Below, piece by piece: positions 5,943-11,602 of a DNA stretch of 11,602 nt. Origin of the DNA: Spirochaetales bacterium (lineage in GTDB: Bacteria; Spirochaetota; Spirochaetia; Sphaerochaetales; Sphaerochaetaceae); assembly GCA_022785155.1 (NCBI GenBank), contig JALFRH010000118.1, positions 1-11,602 of the forward strand. Reading direction: 5' to 3'. Below the pieces are notes generated by a model. That model was not told the DNA's origin and did not search any database. It worked only from the letters and a program-made list of their open reading frames with translations. The stretch's first letter is position 1; every line of letters begins with the position of its first letter. The position numbers and the translations under genes are program-made.

Positions 5943-7133
5943 TTGGCCAACCTGGATCCAGCCTCCGGAAAGAAGACTATAGAGCTTATCGACCAAATAC
6001 ATAAAGACACAGGTGCCACCATCATCATTGTCGAGCACAGAATCGAAGATGTGCTGCATAGAAGTGTGGATAGAGTCGTACTTATGGGTGAAGGTTCCAT
6101 TATCCTGGATACTACTCCTGACAAGCTTCTTTCTTCCGATTCCCTTATTTCCAATGGCATAAGGGAACCATTATATGTCACGGCCTTGAAATATGCAGGA
6201 GTGGACATAACGGAGGATATGAGGCCTGGCATGATGGACACTCTTATTCTCAAGGATGATGACAAGAAAAAAATAAAGGAATGGATGGAAGGCATTCCCG
6301 ATAAAGCCCAAGGCGAAGAAAGACCTGTTTTATTGGAAACCAAGAACCTGTCTTTCAGCTATCCCAACGGAAAGAAAGCTCTCAAGAACATCGACTTCTC
6401 CATAAGAAAGGGAGAGATGATGAGTATCGTAGGACGTAACGGAGCCGGTAAGAGCAGCTTCTGTAAAGTCATCTGCGGTTTTGAAAAAGAGAGTGAAGGT
6501 GCAATCTATATCAACGGAGAAAATATTTCCAACCTTTCCATCAAAGAAAGGGCTGAAAAGATAGCATATGTAATGCAGAACCCAAACCAGATGATTACAA
6601 AGCCCATGATAAGGGACGAAGTGGCCTTGGGGCTTGTAATGGATGGAAGATACTCCAAAGAAGAAATCGACGAAAGGGTCGATGAGGCTTTGAAGATCTG
6701 CGGACTCTACCCCTTCAGATCCTGGCCTATAAGCGCTCTTTCCTTCGGACAGAAAAAGAGAGTCACCATTGCCAGCATCCTTGTAATGAGACCCCCTGTC
6801 ATAATCTTGGACGAACCTACTGCAGGTCAGGACTTCAGACACTATACGGCCATAATGGATTTTCTTAAGAGTCTCAATGAAGCGGGGTATACCATCCTCC
6901 TTATTACCCACGACATGCATTTGATGATCGAATACTCCCATAGGGCTGTAGTATTTACGGAGGGAGAAATGGTGGCTGACGGTAAAAGCGAAGAGATTCT
7001 TACAGATGATTCACTTTTGGAGAAGGCCAGTCTGAAGCGTACCAGTCTCTCGGATCTGGCGAAACTTCTAGGTGTAGACGAGACCATGTTTATAAGAAAA
7101 TTCATCAAATACGATAGGGAGGTGAGAAAATGA
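5943..7133 (+). CDS. C-terminal fragment of the ECF ATPase with an intact second ATPase domain
   Basis: After the amber codon the same frame stays open to TGA at 7131-7133. The first possible restart is TTG at 5943, inside the Walker B/D-loop region of domain 1, with no clear Shine-Dalgarno site. A product from there would carry the tail of domain 1 (H-loop VEHR) and all of domain 2, followed by a C-terminal regulatory-looking tail of about 70 residues. Domain 2 alone could in principle form half of an ECF ATPase pair. A separate translation start is speculative. Confidence 0.5.
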   Translation: MANLDPASGKKTIELIDQIHKDTGATIIIVEHRIEDVLHRSVDRVVLMGEGSIILDTTPDKLLSSDSLISNGIREPLYVTALKYAGVDITEDMRPGMMDTLILKDDDKKKIKEWMEGIPDKAQGEERPVLLETKNLSFSYPNGKKALKNIDFSIRKGEMMSIVGRNGAGKSSFCKVICGFEKESEGAIYINGENISNLSIKERAEKIAYVMQNPNQMITKPMIRDEVALGLVMDGRYSKEEIDERVDEALKICGLYPFRSWPISALSFGQKKRVTIASILVMRPPVIILDEPTAGQDFRHYTAIMDFLKSLNEAGYTILLITHDMHLMIEYSHRAVVFTEGEMVADGKSEEILTDDSLLEKASLKRTSLSDLAKLLGVDETMFIRKFIKYDREVRK

Positions 7134-7960
7134 GCGGAGTATTCAACTATATCAACCGTAAATCTCCCATCCATAACCTGACCGGTGCCTCAAAGCTCAT
7201 TGTCCTTATCCTCTGGTCTTTGGCTGCAATGACCACCTTCGACACCAGGCTTCTAGTGGTTCTTCCCATTATTTCCCTTATATTCTTCAAGGTATCTGGA
7301 ATAAAGTACAAGGATGTTTCTTTTGTAATAAACTTCACCTTTGTCTTCATGATCCTCAATAATCTCCTGATATTCCTTTTCTCTCCTGAGCATGGAGTAT
7401 CCATATATGGGACGAGACATGTGCTTTGGAATGGAATAGGAAGATGGGTCGTAACAAAAGAACAGCTTTTCTATCAACTGAATGTAGTCTTGAAATACAT
7501 TTCCACCATTCCTATTGTAATACTCTTTGTATCCACAACGGATCCCAGTGAATTCGCCTCTTCCTTGAATCGGGTAGGTATAAGCTACAAAATAGCCTAC
7601 TCGGTATCTTTGGCTCTTAGATATATTCCTGATATCCAGAGAGAATACCATGAAATATCCGTAGCCCAGCAGGCCAGAGGTCTGGAGCTGAACAAGGAAA
7701 AGGAAGGCCTTATAAAGAGGCTCAAGTGTGCATCCACACTACTCTTTCCTCTTATAGTTTCCTCCATGGAAAGAATCGAAGTCATAGCCAATGCCATGGA
7801 ACTGAGAGGCTTCGGAAAGAACAAGAAGCGTACCTGGTACTCTTCCCGTCCTTTCAGAACCGGCGATATTCTGGCCATAGCATCCTCTGTAGCCATCATG
7901 GTTATTTCACTTCTTCTGAACTTCGTGAACAACGGCCGATACTTCAACCCCTTTGTCTAG
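7130..7960 (+). CDS. ECF transporter transmembrane component (EcfT)
   Basis: A 276-residue membrane protein that couples the ATPases to the S component. It has hydrophobic segments near 21-35, 41-55, 64-84, 119-135 and 245-265. It carries the two short arginine motifs typical of EcfT coupling helices: QARG (181-184) in the helix after RYIPDIQREY, and ELRG (224-227) in NAMELRGFG. The ATG overlaps the ATPase stop as ATGA, and the nearly perfect Shine-Dalgarno GGAGGTGA lies just before it, so translation is both coupled and strongly initiated independently of the interrupted ATPase gene. It ends in TAG at 7958-7960, 3 bp from the converging SAM-hydrolase gene, with no visible terminator. Family assignment is secure; substrate unknown. 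Confidence 0.92.
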   Translation: MSGVFNYINRKSPIHNLTGASKLIVLILWSLAAMTTFDTRLLVVLPIISLIFFKVSGIKYKDVSFVINFTFVFMILNNLLIFLFSPEHGVSIYGTRHVLWNGIGRWVVTKEQLFYQLNVVLKYISTIPIVILFVSTTDPSEFASSLNRVGISYKIAYSVSLALRYIPDIQREYHEISVAQQARGLELNKEKEGLIKRLKCASTLLFPLIVSSMERIEVIANAMELRGFGKNKKRTWYSSRPFRTGDILAIASSVAIMVISLLLNFVNNGRYFNPFV

Positions 7961-7963
7961 GCC

Positions 7964-8848
7964 TCAGCACTTTTTGAAGGAGATCTTCCATCCTTCTCCG
8001 GTCTTTACACCATAGAGATCTGAAAAGGAACCTTGGTTCACCGCAATAGCTACATCAAGAAGGCTGTTGACATAAATGAGGCTCTCGCCTTTGTCGACCT
8101 GAGTGAAATTCTTACAGAAAGGAAGAACTGCACCATAGACAGTCCTGTCCCTGTATTCGATATCCACACGGATTCTATCACCATACCTGAAACCTGCATT
8201 GGAGAAGAGTGTATCTGAAACATTGGTCCAAATGGAGCCATAACGGGTGTCGAGAATATCGATGGAGCCTGTAATCTTACCCTCGTCCACTGTAGGATCA
8301 TTCATTTCCAGCATTACCACATCGTTATCCAAGAGAGGGCCCACTTCATCGAAGGAAATGATTCCTGCTGCAAGTTTCGCTCCTGTGTATGCATATACAT
8401 CCCTACCATAGAATGTATACGACTTCTGGCTGTCTTTGAGACGATTCGTAGTCTCGCTTATCCTTCTTCTCTCCACCACCCCTATACCCTTGGATACGTG
8501 GGACAGTGTCCCGTTGTCAGGAGTGACGATAATATGGCCGGAGGAAAGGAGTACGGCTACGCTTTCCCTGTCACTTCCTACCCCAGGGTCCACAACACAT
8601 ACAAAGATGGTTCCAGGAGCCCAGTATTCCACAGTCTGTATAAGTCTATAGCTGGCTTCCCATATATTGAACTGGGGAATTTCATGGGTCAGGTCTTCAA
8701 GCTTAAGTGTCCTGTCCACCTGATCCGCCACACCATGCATTGCACTTACAGCACCATCTGCATAACCGAAGTCTGAAAGAAACACTACAGTCTTCCTTTC
8801 TTTCCAAGGAGCACGGTCTTTTAAGGCCTTAATCTCAAGCCCTGTCAT
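7964..8848 (-). CDS. SAM hydrolase / SAM hydroxide adenosyltransferase (DUF62 family)
   Basis: A 294-residue protein of the SAM_adeno_trans family, whose members use water to split S-adenosylmethionine into adenosine and methionine and are related to fluorinases. Family marks are LSDFGYADGAV (24-34), THEIP (54-58), VVDPGVGSDRES (85-96), VTPDNGTLS (108-116) and FYGRDVYAY (146-154), with the usual C-terminal beta domain. Of the expected Asp-Arg-His catalytic set, Asp87 and Arg94 are present with correct spacing, but the position where FHGRD is expected reads FYGRD (Tyr147). The start has GGAGG 7 bases upstream and overlaps the previous gene's stop as ATGA. It is the last gene of a four-gene operon and converges on EcfT. 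Whether the Tyr version hydrolyses SAM is uncertain. Confidence 0.9.
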   Translation of the reverse strand: MTGLEIKALKDRAPWKERKTVVFLSDFGYADGAVSAMHGVADQVDRTLKLEDLTHEIPQFNIWEASYRLIQTVEYWAPGTIFVCVVDPGVGSDRESVAVLLSSGHIIVTPDNGTLSHVSKGIGVVERRRISETTNRLKDSQKSYTFYGRDVYAYTGAKLAAGIISFDEVGPLLDNDVVMLEMNDPTVDEGKITGSIDILDTRYGSIWTNVSDTLFSNAGFRYGDRIRVDIEYRDRTVYGAVLPFCKNFTQVDKGESLIYVNSLLDVAIAVNQGSFSDLYGVKTGEGWKISFKKC

Positions 8849-9414
8849 TTTCTTCCCTCCATGGCGGCGATGGCCTTTGCCATCTTCTGCCTGTTCTTTT
8901 CATCTTCACCAGCAGAACCGAAGTCATCTGCATCTTTGAAAAGAAAGGCATCCTTTACATCGAAGCCCAGGTTTTCCAAAACCCATGATGTATGTTTCAA
9001 AGCTTCTTCGAAACCCTTTCCCTTTACATATTGGAACATAATGAGGATAGCCTTTTTTCCACTTATTTTTGGTTTCTGGTCCCCTGGATTTCCTTTGATC
9101 ATAGGATAGCATCTGTCTGTAAAGATCTTCATAAGGGAACTCATATCCCTGAAGAAGACCGGGGAAATGAAGACTGTGAAATCACAATCATCAAGAAGAT
9201 TGATGATCCATTTCATATCATCATCCTGAAGGCATTCATCGTTTCTTCTGCACCAGGCATCTCCCATACAGGGATGAATATTAAGCTCGGAGAGATTGAT
9301 CTTTGCAACTATTGCATCAGGCCACTTGGAGAGTATCGTCTCCTCTACAAACTTTGCCGCATGGTGGGAGTTGCCGTTTTCCCTTGCACTTCCGTTTACT
9401 ATAGCCACTTTCAT
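8845..9414 (-). CDS. Flavodoxin-fold NAD(P)H-dependent FMN reductase-like protein
   Basis: A 189-residue flavoprotein of the FMN_red/iron-sulfur-flavoprotein group. GSARENGNS (8-16) is the FMN phosphate loop, and SPVFFRDMSSLMKIFTDR (84-101) is the typical second flavin-side motif. Between them, PCMGDAWCRRNDEC (48-61) resembles the cysteine cluster of iron-sulfur flavoproteins (CxxCxxCx5C), but Asp52 stands where the second Cys is expected, leaving Cys49, Cys55 and Cys61. No signal peptide or membrane segment is present. The ATG has AAGGAG upstream, inside the end of the chorismate mutase gene 3 bp away, and the stop overlaps the SAM-hydrolase ATG. The role is an unknown redox step; electron donor and substrate cannot be inferred. 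Confidence 0.88.
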   Translation of the reverse strand: MKVAIVNGSARENGNSHHAAKFVEETILSKWPDAIVAKINLSELNIHPCMGDAWCRRNDECLQDDDMKWIINLLDDCDFTVFISPVFFRDMSSLMKIFTDRCYPMIKGNPGDQKPKISGKKAILIMFQYVKGKGFEEALKHTSWVLENLGFDVKDAFLFKDADDFGSAGEDEKNRQKMAKAIAAMEGRK

Positions 9415-9417
9415 AAA

Positions 9418-9795
9418 TCATCTCCTTATATCGGGTCTCAAGGCCTTGGCTCCCTTGAGATATACCATCACAGGCTTTCCATCCATCTTTTTCTCTATTT
9501 CAATCAGCACCCTGATGGTCAAGGGAAGCATGTTTTCCACACTTGCTTCCTGCACGCAGAAAAGAGGAGTATGGGTGGAGTATCCATTCTTTCTTGCTGC
9601 TGCAGCTGCGTTTCTGGACTTTATATCCTCTGTCTGGGAAAAGAGGGTGAATACCACATTGTCCTCGACAATGCCATTTTCCATATAAATGGCATCAAGC
9701 ATCTCTTTTACGGCACTATCTACAGCTTCGACACTATCACTATCCACAGTTATGGCGCCACGAATAGCCCAAACCCTTCTCTCTTCAGCTTCCAT
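9418..9795 (-). CDS. aroH: Chorismate mutase, AroH type
   Basis: A 125-residue monofunctional enzyme that would rearrange chorismate to prephenate on the way to Phe and Tyr. It follows the Bacillus AroH-type trimeric fold from end to end. IRGAITV supplies Arg12 (Bacillus Arg7). FCVQE supplies Cys80 and Glu83 (Cys75, Glu78). TIRVLIEI supplies Arg95 (Arg90), VYLKGA supplies Tyr112 (Tyr108), and ALRPDI supplies Arg120 (Arg116). In the mobile loop, Arg68 (Arg63) is kept, while Asn62 and Ala65 replace the Phe57 and Lys60 of Bacillus. Length is normal. AGGAGG lies 8 bases before the ATG, inside the end of the upstream membrane-protein gene, which it overlaps by 11 bp. No other aromatic-amino-acid gene is nearby, so it is an orphan in an unusual operon. 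Confidence 0.92.
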   Translation of the reverse strand: MEAEERRVWAIRGAITVDSDSVEAVDSAVKEMLDAIYMENGIVEDNVVFTLFSQTEDIKSRNAAAAARKNGYSTHTPLFCVQEASVENMLPLTIRVLIEIEKKMDGKPVMVYLKGAKALRPDIRR

Positions 9796-10129
9796 AAGAG
9801 AAACCTCCTGTAATCAGCGAATTTACAGCATCAAGCAATATGGAAATAAGGAAATACACTAAAAGCCTGATGATAGTCTTCAAAATTGGACTGACGACCA
9901 ATACCTTGGAATAAACGGAGCATAATATGGACCCTGATATAACCCATAGTCCTTCAAGGAATATGGTCCAGCCCATAACCATCTGAAGAATGGTTATTAC
10001 AGAAACAAGCCTCTCCTGGACAGGGAAATATAGAAAGAGCACAAACAATAGAGCAAGAAACATATAGAGCGACATAAGATAGGTATGCACTCTTGATGAA
10101 AACTCGATTATTCTCCGTAATTCCAACAT
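9785..10129 (-). CDS. Small membrane protein of 114 residues, unrecognised
   Basis: About three hydrophobic spans are visible (roughly 17-36, 42-68 and 83-105) with basic residues before the first (LELRRII) and few charges elsewhere, so it is an inner-membrane protein. I recognise no family. It is first in the four-gene operon and overlaps chorismate mutase by 11 bp. No usable Shine-Dalgarno site precedes the ATG at 10129, because GAGG is only one base away. The promoter is placed so that transcription should begin at that same A, which supports a leaderless start here. Starts at Met19 or Met23 are possible alternatives, since they would keep the membrane spans. No function is proposed. Confidence 0.7.
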   Translation of the reverse strand: MLELRRIIEFSSRVHTYLMSLYMFLALLFVLFLYFPVQERLVSVITILQMVMGWTIFLEGLWVISGSILCSVYSKVLVVSPILKTIIRLLVYFLISILLDAVNSLITGGFSYGS

Positions 10130-10135
10130 ACCTCG

Positions 10136-10164
10136 ATATTATCACGAGAGTAAAAGAGAAACAA
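10136..10164 (-). promoter_or_regulatory. Promoter of the four-gene minus-strand operon, predicted leaderless
   Basis: On the minus strand TTGTTT (10164-10159), a 17-base spacer and TAATAT (10141-10136) make a good sigma-70 promoter. Counting 7 bases past the -10 puts +1 at 10129, the A of the first ATG of the operon. Confidence 0.7.
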
Positions 10165-10322
10165 CAAGGGGCGGCCAACCACATCTTCCTTCCTTTGCCT
10201 AAATATTTCTTTCAAATAGTTAGTTTTTCGGAAAATTGAGATTTTTACAAAATAATTGATGCTTACACAACAAAAGTAATGTTAGACTTATTTAAACCTA
10301 ACCTTTTATTTGGAGACTAAAC

Positions 10323-11602
10323 ATGAACGACATTTTTTCAACTCTTGGCTTCAAGGCAGCAGACATACTTCTTCCTAAAGAAGGAATAGACTGTGAAAAA
10401 TGGGCTGTAGTGGCCTGTGACCAATACACATCACAGGAAGAGTATTGGGAAAGCCTCTCAGAGTATGTTGGAGACAGCCCCAGCACACTTAGACTCATTT
10501 ATCCTGAAGTCTATCTGGAGAAAGGTGATAAAAATGCAATCATTTCTTCCATCAACGAGAACATGAACAAGTATCTGAAGGATGGAATATTCACAGAATA
10601 CAAAGATTCCTTCATCTTGGTGAAAAGAGACACTGAGAGTGGAACAAGATATGGCCTTATGGTGGCCTTGGATCTTGAAGCCTACTCCTATGCAAAGGAT
10701 TCAAAGACTCTTATCAGAGCCACAGAAGGAACCATCCTATCCCGTATTCCCCCAAGAAAAGAGATAAGAAAAGACGCTCCTATAGAGCTTCCTCACATCA
10801 TGGTCCTTATTTCAGATAAAGACAGATCTGTCATAGAACCTCTGAGAGATAAGAGGGAAAGCCTTAAGAAGGTATATGACACGGATCTTAATAAGAATGG
10901 TGGACATATCACAGGATATCTGGTGGATGGCAAAGAAGAAAAAGAAGAGATCGCAAAGGCCTTCAAAGCCCTCTACGATGCTTTGGACCCAAAGAATCCT
11001 CTCCTATTTGCAATGGGTGACGGTAACCATTCCCTTGCAACAGCAAAATCCTGTTGGGAAGACATAAAGGCAAACCTGACGGAGGAAGAGAAGAAGAACC
11101 ATCGGGCAAGATACGCTTTGGTCGAGTTGGAGAACATATTTGATCCAGGCCTCCAGTTCGAGCCTATCCACAGGGTATTCTTCAATATCGGAACCACTAC
11201 CTTCGATTCCCTCCTTTCTTCCTTCGCCTCCTTCTCAAAAGAAGAAGTGTCTTCAAAGGAAGAGATGCTTGAAAGGATCAACACTCCTGGCCAGCACTTC
11301 GGTCTGATCTCCGGCGACAAGTTCATCGTCTACAATGTAGAGAAAGGAGAGAAGGCCATTGCTGCAGGAACCATACAGTTGGTCATCGACAAGATGCTGG
11401 AAGAGAAGAAAGGCGAAGTGGATTACATCCACGGAGTAGATGTTACTATAGATTTGGGAAAGAAAAAGGGCAACCTCGGACTCGTCCTTCCAGATGTCTC
11501 CAAAGACAACTTCTTCTCTGACATGATGAAAGATGGAGCATACCCAAGAAAGACATTCTCCATCGGACATGCAAACGAAAAGAGATACTATATGGAAGCC
11601 AG
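10323..11602 (+). CDS. DUF1015 family protein, 3' end cut by the window
   Basis: Open from ATG to the window edge, 426 codons, starting MNDIFSTLGFKAADILLPKEG and still open at RYYMEA. The start has GGAG 7 bases upstream. Marks of the DUF1015 family are the N-terminal KWAVVACDQYTSQ, the region around RIPPRKEIRKDAPIELPH, the conserved GDGNHSLATAK (232-242, with Asp233 and His236 as likely functional residues), and YIHGVDVTIDLG near the C-terminus. The length already matches the family, so only a few residues are probably missing. It is a cytoplasmic protein of unknown function; there is no signal peptide. It is transcribed divergently from the four-gene operon across a 193-bp gap. I see no clean promoter there for it; TTGATG at 10256 has no good -10 partner. 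Confidence 0.88.
   Translation, partial: MNDIFSTLGFKAADILLPKEGIDCEKWAVVACDQYTSQEEYWESLSEYVGDSPSTLRLIYPEVYLEKGDKNAIISSINENMNKYLKDGIFTEYKDSFILVKRDTESGTRYGLMVALDLEAYSYAKDSKTLIRATEGTILSRIPPRKEIRKDAPIELPHIMVLISDKDRSVIEPLRDKRESLKKVYDTDLNKNGGHITGYLVDGKEEKEEIAKAFKALYDALDPKNPLLFAMGDGNHSLATAKSCWEDIKANLTEEEKKNHRARYALVELENIFDPGLQFEPIHRVFFNIGTTTFDSLLSSFASFSKEEVSSKEEMLERINTPGQHFGLISGDKFIVYNVEKGEKAIAAGTIQLVIDKMLEEKKGEVDYIHGVDVTIDLGKKKGNLGLVLPDVSKDNFFSDMMKDGAYPRKTFSIGHANEKRYYMEA

Larger units (their letters stand above)
5427..7133 (+). pseudogene. Double-ATPase ECF subunit (EcfA1-EcfA2 fusion) interrupted by in-frame TAG
   Basis: One continuous reading frame of 568 codons encodes two ABC ATPase domains, as in the fused ATPases that go with UPF0397 proteins. 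It is interrupted by TAG at codon 165 (5919-5921). Domain 1 has Walker A GPSGCGKST (40-48), Q-loop Gln93 and signature LSGGQ (146-150) before the stop. Walker B IFLFDEP (166-172), D-loop ANLDP and H-loop His204 follow it. Domain 2 is intact: Walker A GRNGAGKS (336-343), signature LSFGQ (438-442), Walker B VIILDEP (458-464) and His495. No indel is needed to join the halves, so this is a point nonsense change (a Glu, Lys or Gln codon one base away), a sequencing error, or a read-through codon. The start is GTG at 5427 with GAGGT 4 bases upstream. The gene overlaps EcfT by ATGA. Typed as pseudogene only because of the stop; both sides look under selection. Confidence 0.85.

Noticed and set aside
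6330..6941. Minus-strand open frame of 203 codons inside the ECF ATPase
   Set aside because: Antisense to the intact second ATPase domain with all ABC motifs.
5427..7133. Genome-wide TAG reassignment as the explanation of the amber codon
   Set aside because: Two other genes here appear to end with TAG, and only one internal TAG is seen among several kilobases of conserved coding sequence, so there is no positive support in this window.
8992..9813. Long plus-strand open frame (273 codons)
   Set aside because: It lies antisense to the flavoprotein and chorismate mutase genes, which have clear family motifs and Shine-Dalgarno sites. The frame's product is Cys/His/Ser-rich and resembles nothing.
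1..11602. CRISPR array, insertion sequence or prophage
   Set aside because: No regularly spaced repeats, transposase, integrase or phage genes were seen on either strand.

Overview
The window looks like a chromosomal segment of a moderately AT-rich bacterium with an outer membrane. The first gene encodes a protein with a signal peptide and a beta-strand-rich body, as expected of an outer-membrane barrel. The mix of that protein, a UPF0397-type ECF vitamin/cofactor importer, an AroH-type chorismate mutase, an S9 peptidase and a DUF1015 protein suggests a host-associated or anaerobic spirochaete (Sphaerochaetaceae/Treponema-like). That assignment is inference; no rRNA or other marker gene is present.

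Layout. Positions 1-417 carry no convincing gene, but two interleaved inverted repeats lie at 11-84. Positions 418-1497 (-) encode the exported barrel-like protein. Positions 1894-2064 (-) hold a very well supported but unrecognised 56-residue basic protein, with its own consensus promoter, a strong Shine-Dalgarno site and an intrinsic terminator. A tRNA-Thr(UGU) with promoter and terminator occupies 2483-2645. It is followed by a complete S9 (prolyl-oligopeptidase-type) peptidase at 2770-4701.

Positions 4798-7960 (+) form an energy-coupling-factor importer: S component, then a strong intrinsic terminator, then a double-ATPase gene, then the EcfT transmembrane component. The ATPase gene is interrupted by an in-frame amber codon (5919-5921) directly before the Walker B motif of its first ATPase domain. 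As written, the importer therefore lacks one intact ATPase domain unless the codon is read through or is an assembly error.

The opposite strand, read from 10129 down to 7964, carries a tightly packed four-gene operon: a small membrane protein, AroH-type chorismate mutase, a flavodoxin-fold reductase and a SAM hydrolase (DUF62 family). Its genes overlap or lie 3 bp apart. Its promoter is placed so that transcription should begin exactly at the first ATG (leaderless). The operon ends 3 bp from the end of the EcfT gene with no visible terminator. The SAM hydrolase has Tyr where the family's catalytic His is expected, and the flavoprotein has Asp where one cysteine of an iron-sulfur-type motif is expected.

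Positions 10323-11602 (+) hold a DUF1015 protein that runs off the right edge.

No CRISPR array, insertion sequence or phage gene is visible. The strongest points for follow-up are the amber codon in the ECF ATPase, the terminator inside the ECF gene cluster, the small basic protein, and the four-gene operon with its altered active-site residues.
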